A stretch of 64,000 nucleotides of DNA from Rhizobium lusitanum. Lineage in GTDB: Bacteria > Pseudomonadota > Alphaproteobacteria > Rhizobiales > Rhizobiaceae. The stretch lies in contig NZ_CP050308.1 in the NCBI RefSeq assembly GCF_014189535.1, positions 3,523,001 through 3,587,000 on the forward strand, written 5' to 3'. Each line of letters opens with the position of its first letter. The first letter of the stretch is position 1. Of the stretch, positions 33,010 to 42,688 are shown in pieces. Under the pieces are notes generated by a model that worked only from the letters and a program-made list of their open reading frames with translations, ran no database searches and was not told the DNA's origin. The position numbers and the translations under genes are program-made.

Positions 33010-33921
33010 TCAGTCTCCCATGGTCTTTCTGGGATCATGCGTCTTGCCCGCCTGCCAATCGGATACCAGGGCAGTAAGCTCGGCGTCCGGCTCGTCCGGC
33101 AAGACGATCTTCAGTGAAACATAGGCGTCGCCGGCGTCTTTGCCACGGACGGGCACGCCTTTGCCCTTCAGCCGCAAGACCTTGCCAGTGTTGGAGTTCG
33201 GCTGGAGTGTGATGGTCACCGGGCCGGAGGGCGTGGGTACGCGGACCTTGCCGCCAAGCACTGCTTCCGTCAGCGAGATCGGCAATTCCAGCCTGATATC
33301 GTCGCCGTCGCGGGTGAAGAAGCGGTGCGGCCGCACATGCACCTCAATCAGCGCATCGCCCGGAGCGCCGCCGCCAGAACCGTGGTCGCCCTTGCCGCGC
33401 AGGCGCAGCGTCTGCCCGTCCTTGGTTCCTGGTGGTATCTGTACATCGAGCGCGGGTCCGTCCGGCAGGCTGATCTGCTTTTTCGTGCCGTTAACAGCGT
33501 CGAGAAAGTCGACCTCCATGGAATATTTACGATCCTGACCCTGCATTGCGGACTGGCCTCGGCTGCGACGTGAAAAGAAGCTGGAAAGTATATCGTCGGT
33601 ATCGCCGAAATCGGCAAAGCCACCAGTGTTGCGGTAGGGACCGCGTTGGCCTTCGCCCCCCGCGTAGTCACGATAATAGTTACGGGCCTGCTTCTCCGCG
33701 CCGCTGCCGTCGATCTCGCCGCGGTCGAAGCGCGCGCGCTTCTCCTCGTCCCCGACGATGCCATAGGCCGCGGAGACTTCCTTGAATTTTTCCTCGGCTT
33801 TCTTGTCGCCGGGGTTGAGATCTGGATGCAGCTTTTTCGCAAGCTTGCGATATGCGCTTTGGACGTCCTTTTGCGGGGCGTCCCGTTTTACGCCCAGAAT
33901 GTCATAGGGATCACGACTCAT
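33010..33921 (-). CDS. cbpA: Curved-DNA-binding J-domain co-chaperone CbpA
   Basis: A 303-residue DnaJ-class protein. J domain residues 4-70 with 'HPD' at about 32-34. A short Gly/Phe-rich linker follows ('GGFADFGDTDDILSSFF'). Then come two C-terminal peptide-binding domains ('KKQISLPDGPALDVQIPPGTKDGQTLRLRGKG', 'TEAVLGGKVRVPTPSG') and no zinc-finger region, which separates CbpA from DnaJ. It stimulates DnaK and binds curved DNA; nucleoid role is known in E. coli. Upstream of cbpM in one operon. Confidence 0.93.
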   Translation of the reverse strand: MSRDPYDILGVKRDAPQKDVQSAYRKLAKKLHPDLNPGDKKAEEKFKEVSAAYGIVGDEEKRARFDRGEIDGSGAEKQARNYYRDYAGGEGQRGPYRNTGGFADFGDTDDILSSFFSRRSRGQSAMQGQDRKYSMEVDFLDAVNGTKKQISLPDGPALDVQIPPGTKDGQTLRLRGKGDHGSGGGAPGDALIEVHVRPHRFFTRDGDDIRLELPISLTEAVLGGKVRVPTPSGPVTITLQPNSNTGKVLRLKGKGVPVRGKDAGDAYVSLKIVLPDEPDAELTALVSDWQAGKTHDPRKTMGD

Positions 33922-34190
33922 GAATGGTTCCCTTTGGGAGCGCAGGAAATATGCAGATAGTAATACGCCGGCTTCGGGTCAATCCTATCATAGATGAGGG
34001 AGCTTCGAAGCAGCGACTGCGGTAGAATGACTATAGACACATTTTCGATGGGAAATGACCCTCTTGCCGGCACATCGCCATATTTCGGTCGCCTTGCCAG
34101 AGGATGGCGGGCGCGAAGGGAAAGGCCCTATGGCAATCGCGCGCTTTTTCCGCCAAAGTTGATTTCGCTCGATCCGATCGGTGGATACTG

Positions 34191-34985
34191 ATGAACCGCT
34201 TTCTGTTGACGTCCGTATTCTTAGCTGCCGCTGTACCGGCCGCCTATGCTACCGGGCAGGCGACTCAGCCCGCCGGCTGGCCCCCGCTGCCGCCGAAGGA
34301 AGCTGTTTCGAACGTCAAGCTGGTCGAGCCGCATCTGCACGTCAATCGCGCCGGCAAGGGCGCGCCGCGTATCGCACTCACCTTCGATGCCTGCATGGGC
34401 AAGACCGATCCGCGCATCCTCTCCACTCTGGTCGATCAGCGTATCCCCGCGACGATCTTCGTCACCGCCCGCTGGCTGCGGACCAATCCCGACGCGCTTG
34501 CCGTTTTCCTCGCGCATCCCGAACTTTTCGAGCTTGAAAACCACGGCCAGAACCATATTCCCGCTGTCGATATCCCGACCAAGGTCTATGGCATTGCCGC
34601 TGCCGGCTCACCGCAGGCCGTGGGCCAGGAAGTCAAGGGTGGCGCTGACGCCATGCTTGCCGCCGGTATCCCGCAGCCGCGCTGGTTCCGGGGCGCAACG
34701 GCAAAATATAGCCTGTCGGCCATCGCTCAGATCCGCGGCATGGGCTATCGCATCGCCGGCTATTCGGTGAATGGCGACAGCGGCTCGCTGCTGCCGGCCA
34801 AGATGGTGGAAAAGCAATATGCTTCCGCCAAGGATGGCGATGTCATCATCTCCCACATCAACCAGCCGACGCATGCGGCCGGCGAGGGGGTCGCGGCGAG
34901 CATCCTGGCGCTGAAGGCTAAGGGCGTGCAGTTCGTCCGCCTGGAGGATATCCCCGAACAGGGCGATGACGACACCACGAACTGA
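34191..34985 (+). CDS. Secreted polysaccharide-deacetylase-fold protein (NodB domain)
   Basis: A 264-residue exported protein: signal peptide about 1-20 ('AAYA|TG'). The NodB-type metal-dependent deacetylase domain covers residues 58-250. Motif 1 reads 'TFDAC' at 64-68, so the first Asp is kept but the metal-binding second Asp of T-F-D-D is Ala. Motif 2 is intact ('ENHGQNH', His118 and His122), motif 3 is 'RWFRGATAKYS' and motif 5 'ISHINQPTHA'. The variant occurs in a recognisable subgroup, so it may be an active enzyme with altered metal binding. Target could be a cell-wall or exopolysaccharide. The ATG at 34191 starts the signal peptide; a longer frame upstream is not convincing. Confidence 0.82.
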   Translation: MNRFLLTSVFLAAAVPAAYATGQATQPAGWPPLPPKEAVSNVKLVEPHLHVNRAGKGAPRIALTFDACMGKTDPRILSTLVDQRIPATIFVTARWLRTNPDALAVFLAHPELFELENHGQNHIPAVDIPTKVYGIAAAGSPQAVGQEVKGGADAMLAAGIPQPRWFRGATAKYSLSAIAQIRGMGYRIAGYSVNGDSGSLLPAKMVEKQYASAKDGDVIISHINQPTHAAGEGVAASILALKAKGVQFVRLEDIPEQGDDDTTN

Positions 34986-35028
34986 GCGGATGATCGGCGG
35001 CGGTCGATCACCGTTCGTGCCGCGGTCT

Positions 35029-36201
35029 TTATTCAGGCAATTGCGGCCGCACCTTTTCCTCGATGAACAACTCGTTGACCACGGTCATCACGACCAGGGA
35101 TAGCGGCAGAGCGAGCATGGCGCCGACAGCGCCCCACATCCACGTCCAGAAGATGATGGCGAGGAAGACGACAAAGGGATTGAGCTCCCATTGCCGGCCC
35201 ATGACGGCCGGAAACACCAGATTTTCCACGGCCAGATGGACGGAGAAAAAAGCGACGGCAGGTGCAAGGGCAAAAATGATATCGTCATGGGTGATGATGC
35301 CGGCAATCGCCAGCGCGATCGTCATCGTTGCGATACCGAGGAAGGGAATGAAGCTGGAGAGAAAGGCGAAGACGCCCCAAAGGATCGGCGCACTCAGGCC
35401 GCCGGCATAGGCGATGATCGTCATGATAACGCCGAGGCTGGCATAGATCAGTGCGGCGGTCGCGAAATAGAAGCCGAGCACCTGTTCCACCGCATTGATG
35501 ATGCGGATCGCCGCCAATCGTGACATCCGGTTGGAAAAGGCCATGATGATCGTCTTGCGCAGGCTGACGCGACCGGCGAGGAACAGCAGCAAGGCCGCAA
35601 AAAAGATTAGCCCCTGGACGATGGCCGGCGTCAGGCTGCTGGTGACAACATGCAGCACATTGCCGGTGTTTTCGAGCAACACACTGATCGACATCGGACC
35701 GCTTTCAAAGGTTTGCGGCGTGATGTGCAGCCATTTGATCCGTTCGAGATAGGGCATCAGCCGGTCAATGGTGCGCTGAAAGACGTCCGGCCCCTCCTGT
35801 GCCAACCGGGCCAACGGTCCGGCAAGCGCATTGATGAACAGGAAGATCACCAGCGCCACCGCCGAAGACAGGAGGACGGCATTGAGGACGCGCGGAACAC
35901 CAAGCTTGCTGAGCCTTTCCGCCGCAAGGCCGAGGATCATGCCGACCACCACCGCGAGTGTCACCGGAATGAGGATGATCGACATCATGTTGACGGCAGC
36001 GAACGCCAGGATGAGGAAGATGCCGATAAGAGCCCAGGCCGAGGCTATATCCAGCCCATCCTTCACGATGTCTCTGGCCGGCGTGGCACCGTCCAATTGT
36101 GCGGTATCCGCCTGAAGCGTTTCCATCCAGGCGCTGGTGCGCTTTTCACGCGCGATCGCCAGCTTGCGCTCCTGCTTGCGTGTGCCCTTGGCGATATCCA
36201 T
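35029..36201 (-). CDS. AI-2E/YdiK-family membrane transporter
   Basis: A 390-residue inner-membrane protein of the AI-2E (DUF20, PerM/YdiK) family with about eight hydrophobic segments. The N-terminal 45 residues are charged and cytoplasmic ('TRKQERKLAIAREKRTSAW'). Family marks are 'FVFLAIIFWTWMWGAVGAMLALPLSLV' near the C terminus and 'LWGVFAFLSSFIPFLG' before it. Members include autoinducer-2 exporters and Na+/H+ antiporters; function cannot be fixed. The ATG at 36201 follows GGGGA by ten bases. On the same strand, the upstream VOC gene is separated by a terminator. Confidence 0.85.
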   Translation of the reverse strand: MDIAKGTRKQERKLAIAREKRTSAWMETLQADTAQLDGATPARDIVKDGLDIASAWALIGIFLILAFAAVNMMSIILIPVTLAVVVGMILGLAAERLSKLGVPRVLNAVLLSSAVALVIFLFINALAGPLARLAQEGPDVFQRTIDRLMPYLERIKWLHITPQTFESGPMSISVLLENTGNVLHVVTSSLTPAIVQGLIFFAALLLFLAGRVSLRKTIIMAFSNRMSRLAAIRIINAVEQVLGFYFATAALIYASLGVIMTIIAYAGGLSAPILWGVFAFLSSFIPFLGIATMTIALAIAGIITHDDIIFALAPAVAFFSVHLAVENLVFPAVMGRQWELNPFVVFLAIIFWTWMWGAVGAMLALPLSLVVMTVVNELFIEEKVRPQLPE

Positions 36202-36246
36202 CCTGTACAATCCCCGAAGCCTTATTGCCTTTGAATATAAACGCGA

Positions 36247-36278
36247 AAGGCCCGCTCCGGTTCCGGAACGAGCCTTAA
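36247..36278 (-). terminator. Rho-independent terminator of the upstream VOC gene
   Basis: On the minus strand: AAGGCTCGTTCCGG-AA-CCGGAGCGGGCCTT, fourteen pairs including two G-U wobbles, followed by TCGCGTTTAT. It starts 25 bp after the stop of the catechol-dioxygenase-like gene and separates it from the AI-2E gene. Confidence 0.75.
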
Positions 36279-36300
36279 GATAATCGATCTATGGTTGCGA

Positions 36301-37167
36301 TCAGGCGATCAGGTTCAGCCCGATGCCCCAGGGGTCACGCAAAGAAACGCCGCCGTCGCGCTTCTCCGTCTTGATTTCGTGCACATCGAGCGCGCCGACT
36401 GCCTTGTCGAGCGCCTGTCTGTCGTTGAAGCGCAGCGTGTAATCGGAAAGGCCGGTCATGTGTTCGGAGCGAACGCCGGCGCCACGGCTGTTCCAGGTAT
36501 TGGCGCCAAGATGATGGTGATAGCCGCCCGTTGCCAGGAACGTCGCACCGGGATAGCGCCCGGCCATGACGTTCATTCCAAGCACGTCGCGATAGAAGGC
36601 ATTCGCCTCCTCGACATCGCCGACCTGCAGATGGATGTGGCCGATCGCCGAGCCATCGGCCATGCCGTCCCAGCGATCCTGCGGCGCGCTTTCATAAAGC
36701 TTCTGCAGATCGAGCCTCAGCGTCGCCATCTCGACCGTGCCGTCGCCATGGAAGGTCCACTGGTCATGAGGCCGGTCGGCGTAGATCTCGATGCCGTTGC
36801 CTTCGGGATCGGACAGATAGATGGCTTCGCTGACGATATGGTCCGACGCGCCTTCAAGGGCGACGTTGTTCTGCGCCGCATGCCGCAGCCAGCGGGCAAG
36901 CTCGACCCGGTTGGGCAGCAGGAAGGCGGTGTGGAACAGACCGGCCGCCGTCTGCGGCGCGCGCTTGGCGGCGCGATCCGTCGTCAGCGTCAGCAGGGGC
37001 TGCCCGGCAACGCCTAGTACCTCGCCGCTCGCGGTCTTTTCGATGACCTTCAGGCCCAGCATGTCCTGATAGAAGCGCGATACCAGCGTCAGGTCGGTGA
37101 CGACAAGGTGCGATTGTCCGACATAGGCGGGGCGCGTCAGCGCATAGGAAGGGGTGATTTCGGTCAT
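36301..37167 (-). CDS. Ring-cleaving-dioxygenase-like VOC protein (catechol 2,3-dioxygenase type)
   Basis: A 288-residue protein of two VOC modules: residues about 15-130 ('VGQSHLVVTDLTLVSRFYQDMLGLKVIE') and 165-285 ('IGHIHLQVGDVEEANAFYRDVLGMNVM'). The metal ligands of extradiol dioxygenases can be placed: His in 'IGHIHLQV', His in 'GGYHHHLGANTW', and Glu in the 'DPEGNGIEIYADRP' strand of the N-terminal module. This is the CatE-like group that opens catechol rings or related substrates. The long frame upstream of the ATG at 37167 is not coding-like. Upstream spacing has GGTTGGA. Divergent from the hemolysin III gene. Confidence 0.83.
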   Translation of the reverse strand: MTEITPSYALTRPAYVGQSHLVVTDLTLVSRFYQDMLGLKVIEKTASGEVLGVAGQPLLTLTTDRAAKRAPQTAAGLFHTAFLLPNRVELARWLRHAAQNNVALEGASDHIVSEAIYLSDPEGNGIEIYADRPHDQWTFHGDGTVEMATLRLDLQKLYESAPQDRWDGMADGSAIGHIHLQVGDVEEANAFYRDVLGMNVMAGRYPGATFLATGGYHHHLGANTWNSRGAGVRSEHMTGLSDYTLRFNDRQALDKAVGALDVHEIKTEKRDGGVSLRDPWGIGLNLIA

Positions 37168-37495
37168 GAGCTTATTCCAACCTCGATGTTCAGAAGAAAG
37201 AGGAACCGGCGCGGGGGCGAAAACACCACCAATGGCAGGCCTGAGGAGCTGTCGCCGGTTAATATGCCTCTTTACGATCCTTTGGCCCGCTGTACTTGAC
37301 GCTGTATATGGCGGATTTCGATTGTTCACAGAAGGCCAGAAATTGCGGATTGAGCGTTCGCAATTTGTTGACGGGCCCTCTGACTTGCGCGTCTCGTCAT
37401 TCACGAAGATTTACCGATATGCCGGTCGAACGCGGTTGCCTCAATGCTTCCGAGATGCCACGATTGATGCCGATATGGAACTGGAACGTATATAT
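37168..37495. other. Divergent upstream region
   Basis: 328 bp between the dioxygenase-like gene and the hemolysin III gene, pointing away from each other. Frames through it lack ribosome-binding sites. I see no clear operator or repeat. Confidence 0.4.
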
Positions 37496-38164
37496 ATGTC
37501 TGAGTTAAAAGGCATCCGCTGGGCCTATGATCGATATGAAGTGATCGCCGACAGCATCGTCAACGGCGTCGGCGTGGTCTTTGCGCTGATCGGCGCGACT
37601 GCGCTGATTTTCTATGCGACCGTGTGGAGTTCTAACGGTGAGATTGCCGCGGCCTGGATCTATGGCGTCGGCCTCGTCCTGACCCTTGCCATGTCTTTCA
37701 CCTACAATCTCTGGCCGGTATCGAAGACGAAGTGGTTCCTGCGGCGCTTTGATCATTCCGCCATTTTCGTGCTGATCGCCGCCACCTATACGCCGTTTCT
37801 CGAGCGTGGCTCGGCGGATCCGCTATTGTTTGCGACGTTGATCGCTCTATGGGTCTTCGCGGCCTGCGGCATCGCACTGAAATGTTTCTTTCCCGGCCGT
37901 TACGATCGACTGGCGATCCTTCTTTACCTCGCCATGGGCTGGAGCGGCGTGCTGGTCGCCAAATCGGTGTCCATGCACATACCATCGGCGTCGATGATGC
38001 TGATCGTGATCGGCGGCGTCATTTATTCGCTGGGCGTGATCTTCCATGTCTGGGAAAAGCTGCGCTTCCAGAACGCTATCTGGCACGGCTTCGTCATCTC
38101 CGCCGCCGCCGTGCATTATTCGGCGGTGTTCACCTGCTTCAGCCTGTCACCGGGAAGCTTTTGA
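37496..38164 (+). CDS. Hemolysin III family / PAQR-type membrane protein
   Basis: A 222-residue seven-helix membrane protein of the YqfA/hemolysin III (PAQR-like) family. The zinc-site histidines are visible: 'RRFDHSAIFVLIAATYTPF' (His in helix 2-3) and 'WHGFVISAAAVHYSAVF' (two histidines near the C terminus). Bacterial members act on membrane lipid stress; some resemble ceramidase-like hydrolases. The start at 37496 (GGAAC before it) gives the family's usual 'KGIRWAYDRYE' opening; an ATG at 37475 in frame is an alternative. Its 3' end overlaps the convergent secreted-protein gene by 26 bp. Confidence 0.85.
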   Translation: MSELKGIRWAYDRYEVIADSIVNGVGVVFALIGATALIFYATVWSSNGEIAAAWIYGVGLVLTLAMSFTYNLWPVSKTKWFLRRFDHSAIFVLIAATYTPFLERGSADPLLFATLIALWVFAACGIALKCFFPGRYDRLAILLYLAMGWSGVLVAKSVSMHIPSASMMLIVIGGVIYSLGVIFHVWEKLRFQNAIWHGFVISAAAVHYSAVFTCFSLSPGSF

Positions 38165-38654
38165 CGACCTGCGTCGTCGGCGCACATTTCTTCGTGGGGT
38201 GCAGGCTGCGCACCAGCCGCATGACCACGGCGTCATAGCGCTGCATGGCCGCCTTCGGATAATCCATCTGGAAGAAGGCAGCGGCGCCATTGCAGAGGGC
38301 GACGCCGCGCACATAGATGATGTGGCCCTGTTTTGTGCCTGAGAAGCTGATGCCGCGCGAGGTCGATTTCGAATAGGAGATCTGCCAGCCTTCATCCTTG
38401 GCGCGCGCGACACGGATATTCGCTTCCGAGGAGAAATCGCCGTTGAGAGCATTAGCCCCGAAAATCAGCAGCCGCGCCGATTGATCGGCTGGCGTCATGG
38501 TCAATCCGTTGCCGTCGTCGCTGCGCGCGGACAGGCGGAATTCCGAAGGTAGCTCAATCGCATAGCCGAAGTGCGCATTGTCATAGGACCACCAGTCGGC
38601 GGCTTGCGCCGGCACGACGGAAAGAAACAGAAGGGCGGTCAATCGCGCGAGCAT
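38139..38654 (-). CDS. Secreted hypothetical protein
   Basis: A 171-residue protein with a signal peptide (1-18, 'PAQA|AD'). The body has 'WWSYDNAHFGYAIELPSEFRLSARSDDGNG' and 'QISYSKSTSRGISFSGTKQGHIIYVRGVALCNGAAAFFQMDYP', a beta-rich pattern often seen in rhizobial periplasmic proteins of unknown function; one pair of cysteines (in 'VALCNGA' and 'KKCAP') may pair. The last 26 bp lie inside the hemolysin III gene on the other strand. I do not recognise a named family. Confidence 0.72.
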   Translation of the reverse strand: MLARLTALLFLSVVPAQAADWWSYDNAHFGYAIELPSEFRLSARSDDGNGLTMTPADQSARLLIFGANALNGDFSSEANIRVARAKDEGWQISYSKSTSRGISFSGTKQGHIIYVRGVALCNGAAAFFQMDYPKAAMQRYDAVVMRLVRSLHPTKKCAPTTQVVKSFPVTG

Positions 38655-38860
38655 TGCGGTTTCCGGGAGGCGGGGTCTGCAAACCAGCTATGAATAGCGC
38701 ATTTTTCAGCAGAAATCCCATAGTGATTCTCAGGATGGTCGAAAAATAGCGCGAATTCGTTACAGCTTGATTGCGAGCCATGCAGGAATGGCGGATTTAC
38801 TTCGTCAATATCGCGGAGTAATGCCGAATTCTGTTTCATAAGCAATTGGACGAGACGATT

Positions 38861-39367
38861 ATGGACCAAGCCGTGCTGTTGCGTGATGCCACCGAGGCCG
38901 ATCTGCCTGCGATTTGCGAGATCTACAACCACGCCGTCGTTCATACGACCGCGATCTGGAACGACACGCTGGTCGACGTCGATAACCGTATCGAGTGGCT
39001 CAAGGCACGCAAGGCGCGGGGCTTCCCGGTCGTTGTCGCCGAGAAAGACGGCAAGGTCGCCGGCTATGCCTCCTATGGCGACTGGCGCGCCTTCGACGGC
39101 TACCGTCACACGGTCGAGAATTCCATCTATGTCGACAAGGACCATCGTGGTCTCGGTATCGGCGAGGGACTGCTGCGCGAACTCGTTGCCCGTGCCGCCA
39201 AGGGCGATGTCCACGTCATGATCGCTGCCATCGAGACCGGCAACGCCGTCTCCATCCGCCTGCATGAAAAGCTGGGCTTCCGCGTCGTTGGACAATTTTC
39301 CGAAGTCGGCACCAAGTTCGGGCGTTGGCTGGACCTGACCTGCATGGAATTGCGCATCCCGGCCTGA
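38861..39367 (+). CDS. GNAT acetyltransferase, phosphinothricin-acetyltransferase-like
   Basis: A 168-residue N-acetyltransferase of the Pat/Bar subgroup: 'LRDATEADLPAICEIYNHAVVHTTAIWNDT' at the start, 'GYASYGDWRAFDGYRHTVENSIYVDKDHRGLGIGEGLL' with the acetyl-CoA loop, and 'GNAVSIRLHEKLGFRVVGQFSEVGTKFGRWLDLTCME' at the end. Members acetylate phosphinothricin, methionine sulphone or methionine sulphoximine. Such enzymes are common in rhizobia and probably protect glutamine synthetase from natural analogues. The ATG at 38861 is preferred over an in-frame TTG at 38846. Confidence 0.87.
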   Translation: MDQAVLLRDATEADLPAICEIYNHAVVHTTAIWNDTLVDVDNRIEWLKARKARGFPVVVAEKDGKVAGYASYGDWRAFDGYRHTVENSIYVDKDHRGLGIGEGLLRELVARAAKGDVHVMIAAIETGNAVSIRLHEKLGFRVVGQFSEVGTKFGRWLDLTCMELRIPA

Positions 39368-39515
39368 TCTCACTGGTCATGCCGAAAAAAATGATTTCAG
39401 TGGGTTACGTCCGGGTTTTCTCCCGCAGGGCTTGAGGCGATCAGGCCTTTAGCCTATCCCAAGGGTGTGCTTCGGCTTTGCCGGATTCTGCGCGATCGTT
39501 CAGCAGGGAGAAGAC

Positions 39516-41891
39516 ATGGCCAGTGTTACCGGCCTGACATTCCTGGCTTTGTGTCTGCCCTTTCTAGGCGCGCTCATTGCGCCTGCCGCTGTCCGCTATT
39601 TCGGTCACAATGCGGCCTGGCCTCTTGCGCTGTTTCCCGCGCTCGCCTTTCTGCATTTTGCCGGCTTCCTCTCTACTGTTGCTGCCGGCCAGAGCGTCCA
39701 GGGTGGTTTCGATTGGGTGCCGAGCCTGGGCTTGCGCTTTTCCTGGTTGCTTGACGGCCTGTCATTGACTTTCGCGCTGCTGATCACCGGTATTGGCGCG
39801 CTGATCGTGCTCTATGCCGGCGGTTATCTGAAGGGGCATCTAGACCTCGGCCGCTTCTTCTCTTTCATCTTCCTGTTCATGGGCTCGATGCTCGGCCTTG
39901 TCGTGTCGGACAGTTTCCTGACACTGTTCGTCTTCTGGGAGCTGACCTCGATCACATCGTTCCTGCTGATTGGCTTCGATCATCAGCGCGAAGCGGCGCG
40001 CCGGGCAGCGCTGCAGGCGTTGGTCGTCACCGGCGGGGGAGGGCTGTTGCTGCTCGCCGGCCTGTTGCTGATTTGGCAGATCACCGGGGCCGCCGACATG
40101 TCCGGCCTGCTGAAGGCGGGCGGCACGTTGCGCGAGAGCCCGCTCTATCTTGCCGCGCTCATCCTGGTCCTCGGTGGCGCCTTCACCAAGTCGGCGCAGT
40201 TTCCCTTCCACTTCTGGCTGCCCAACGCCATGGAAGCGCCGACGCCGGTGTCGGCCTATCTGCATTCCGCGACCATGGTGAAGGCCGGTGTCTATCTGTT
40301 GATGCGCCTCAATCCCGCCATGGGCGGCACGACGGCCTGGCAGACGATCCTGCCGCTCTTCGGCGCCGCGACGCTGTTGGTGGGCACGCTGCTCGCCATT
40401 CGCCAGACCGACCTGAAGCTGAAGCTTGCCTATACGACGGTCTCTTCGCTCGGGCTGCTGGTGCTATTGACCGGCTTCGGCTCCGATTATGCCATCGAGG
40501 CGGCCGTGCTTTATCTGGTGGCGCATTCGCTGTTCAAGGGCGCGCTTTTCATGGTCGCCGGCATCGTCGATCACGAAACCGGAACGCGCGACATCACCCG
40601 CCTCGGCGGCCTGCGCGCCGCCATGCCGCTGACTTTTGCGGCAGCACTGGTTGCGGCAATCTCGATGGGTGGTCTGCCGCCGGCCTTCGGCTTCCTCGCC
40701 AAGGAGGAGATCTATGCCGCACTGGCCGAGGCTTCCGTCTGGTCGATTGCCCTGACGGTTGTCGCGATTGCCGGCAACGCGCTGATGTTCGCCATCGCCT
40801 TCGCAGTGGCGCTGAAGCCGTTCCTTGGGGCTCGCGTCGAGACGCCCAGGCATCCGCATGAAGCGCCGCCGCTGCTCTGGCTCGGTCCGGTCGTGCTTGC
40901 CGCTCTCGGCCTGGTCGCTGCGCTGTTCTCAGATCTTTGGCATGCCTATGTCTCCTCACCGATGGCAACAGCCGTCGGCGGCAAGACAATGGAGATATCG
41001 GTCTCACTCATTCCGCATATCGGCGTGCCCTTGCTATTGTCGGCTCTGACCGTGCTGATCGGTGTCCTCGTCTACTGGAAACTCGACCGCGCGCGCTTCC
41101 TGATGTCGGTGGTGCTGCGCCACCTCGGGCCGGGGCCAGATCGCGGCTTCGATGGTTTCATCTCCGGGCTGGTGCGCCTGTCGCACATCGTTTCACGTTT
41201 TCTGCAGCCCGGCCGGCTGGAGATCTATATCGCCGTGACCTTCCTCTGCCTCGCCGCCATGCTGCTGGTGCCGCCGGTGCTTTATGGCGAGCTGCCCGCC
41301 GTCCCCTCATGGCCCGACATGCAATGGCACGAAGCGGCGATCTTCCTCATCGCCATCATCGGTCTCGGTGCCGTCGTCATGGCCCGCGACCGGTTGACGG
41401 CAATCGTGTCGCTCGGCATTCAGGGCTTTGCCGTCGCCGTCATCTTCCTGCTGTTCGGTGCACCCGACCTGTCTTTCACCCAGTTCATGGTCGAGACGCT
41501 CTCCGTCGTCATTCTGGCGCTGGTGATGACGCGGCTGCGGCTTTCCGCTTCCGATCGCCGTCCACCGTTGCAGATGCTCTTGCATGCCGTGCTCGCCGCT
41601 GCCTGCGGTCTTGGTTTCGGGCTGTTGCTGCTGAAGGCGACACAAGCGCCCTTCGACCTGACACTGACCGCCTTCTTTAATCAATATTCCAAGCTGATCG
41701 CCCATGGGACCAACGTCGTCAACGTCATCATCGTCGACTTCCGTGGCACGGATACGCTCGGCGAGATCGCCGTCGTCACCATCACCGGCCTTGCCATCCT
41801 GGCGCTGATTCGCATCCGTGCCGGCGGCGAACGCAAGCTCGCGGCCAATGATCCGGATCTGGACGAGAAGATGGAGGCCGAGCGCCGATGA
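39516..41891 (+). CDS. mrpA: Mrp Na+(K+)/H+ antiporter subunit A
   Basis: A 791-residue membrane protein, homologue of complex I subunit NuoL. The proton-pumping core is recognisable: '[43 protein letters not shown]', then '[46 protein letters not shown]'. The C-terminal part (about 590-791) includes the MbhD/MbhE-like extra domains ('[42 protein letters not shown]'). It is the largest part of a seven-subunit antiporter that exchanges Na+ or K+ for H+ across the inner membrane. AGGGAG precedes the ATG. First gene of the operon; overlaps mrpB by four bases. Confidence 0.95.
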   Translation: MASVTGLTFLALCLPFLGALIAPAAVRYFGHNAAWPLALFPALAFLHFAGFLSTVAAGQSVQGGFDWVPSLGLRFSWLLDGLSLTFALLITGIGALIVLYAGGYLKGHLDLGRFFSFIFLFMGSMLGLVVSDSFLTLFVFWELTSITSFLLIGFDHQREAARRAALQALVVTGGGGLLLLAGLLLIWQITGAADMSGLLKAGGTLRESPLYLAALILVLGGAFTKSAQFPFHFWLPNAMEAPTPVSAYLHSATMVKAGVYLLMRLNPAMGGTTAWQTILPLFGAATLLVGTLLAIRQTDLKLKLAYTTVSSLGLLVLLTGFGSDYAIEAAVLYLVAHSLFKGALFMVAGIVDHETGTRDITRLGGLRAAMPLTFAAALVAAISMGGLPPAFGFLAKEEIYAALAEASVWSIALTVVAIAGNALMFAIAFAVALKPFLGARVETPRHPHEAPPLLWLGPVVLAALGLVAALFSDLWHAYVSSPMATAVGGKTMEISVSLIPHIGVPLLLSALTVLIGVLVYWKLDRARFLMSVVLRHLGPGPDRGFDGFISGLVRLSHIVSRFLQPGRLEIYIAVTFLCLAAMLLVPPVLYGELPAVPSWPDMQWHEAAIFLIAIIGLGAVVMARDRLTAIVSLGIQGFAVAVIFLLFGAPDLSFTQFMVETLSVVILALVMTRLRLSASDRRPPLQMLLHAVLAAACGLGFGLLLLKATQAPFDLTLTAFFNQYSKLIAHGTNVVNVIIVDFRGTDTLGEIAVVTITGLAILALIRIRAGGERKLAANDPDLDEKMEAERR

Positions 41892-42307
41892 ACACGCTGA
41901 TCTTCCGTACCGCCGCCCCGTTTCTGACCGCTTTGATGCTGCTCTTCTCCGTCTTCGTGCTGCTGCGCGGCCATAATGAGCCCGGCGGCGGCTTCATTGG
42001 CGGCTTGATTGCGGCATCGGGCTTTGCGATCTATGGCATTGCCTGCGGTGTGTCGGCGGTACGACGCGCGATTGTCTTCCATCCGCTGGCGATTGCCGGT
42101 TTCGGGCTGCTGGCGTCGACGGTTGCCGGGCTCCTGTCGATCTTCTCCGGCGTGCCCTTCATGACCGGGCTGTGGATCTATCCGCATCTCCTGGGCGTCG
42201 AGGTGCCGCTCTCCAGCGTCATGCTATTCGATATCGGCGTCTACCTGGTCGTCGTCGGCGCGATCACCTCGATCGCGTTGGCGCTCGAAGAGCGGGAGGT
42301 GGAGTGA
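41888..42307 (+). CDS. mrpB: Mrp antiporter subunit B
   Basis: A 139-residue membrane protein with four helices and the MnhB domain: '[46 protein letters not shown]' is the family signature. The start codon overlaps the mrpA stop (ATGA). Part of the Mrp complex; separate A and B genes place the operon in the seven-gene group 1 arrangement rather than the six-gene fused type. Confidence 0.93.
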   Translation: MNTLIFRTAAPFLTALMLLFSVFVLLRGHNEPGGGFIGGLIAASGFAIYGIACGVSAVRRAIVFHPLAIAGFGLLASTVAGLLSIFSGVPFMTGLWIYPHLLGVEVPLSSVMLFDIGVYLVVVGAITSIALALEEREVE

Positions 42308-42684
42308 TGGAGGCTGTCTTTGCCGGCCTCGTCGGTCTGTTTTTCGCTGTCGCGATCTATCTGATGCTATCGGGATTTTCGATCCGCATCATGCTCGGCA
42401 TCGCCATTCTCGGAAACGCCGTCAACCTGTTGCTGTTCACAGCGGGCCGGGTGACCCGCGAAGTGCCGCCGATCATTCCGGCCGGTGCCGATACACTGAG
42501 CATGGACGCCGCCAACCCGCTGCCACAGGCGCTGATCCTGACGGCAATCGTCATCTCCTTCTCTTTCCTCGCTTTCCTGCTGGTGCTGACCTACCGGGCC
42601 TATCAGGATCTCAAGACCGACAATACCGGCGAGATGCGGGTGGCAGAACCGGACGAGCGGCCGATGCCGCCTTTGGGGTACTAA
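42307..42684 (+). CDS. mrpC: Mrp antiporter subunit C
   Basis: A 125-residue protein with three helices, homologous to complex I NuoK: 'YLMLSGFSIRIMLGIAILGNAVNLLLFTAGR' and 'DAANPLPQALILTAIVISFSFLAFLLVLTYR' are the conserved helices with the membrane-buried charged positions. The ATG shares its A with the mrpB stop (TGATG). The start is at 42307; the frame upstream is antisense or overlapping noise. C-terminal 25 residues are polar. Confidence 0.93.
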   Translation: MEAVFAGLVGLFFAVAIYLMLSGFSIRIMLGIAILGNAVNLLLFTAGRVTREVPPIIPAGADTLSMDAANPLPQALILTAIVISFSFLAFLLVLTYRAYQDLKTDNTGEMRVAEPDERPMPPLGY

Positions 42685-42688
42685 CGAC

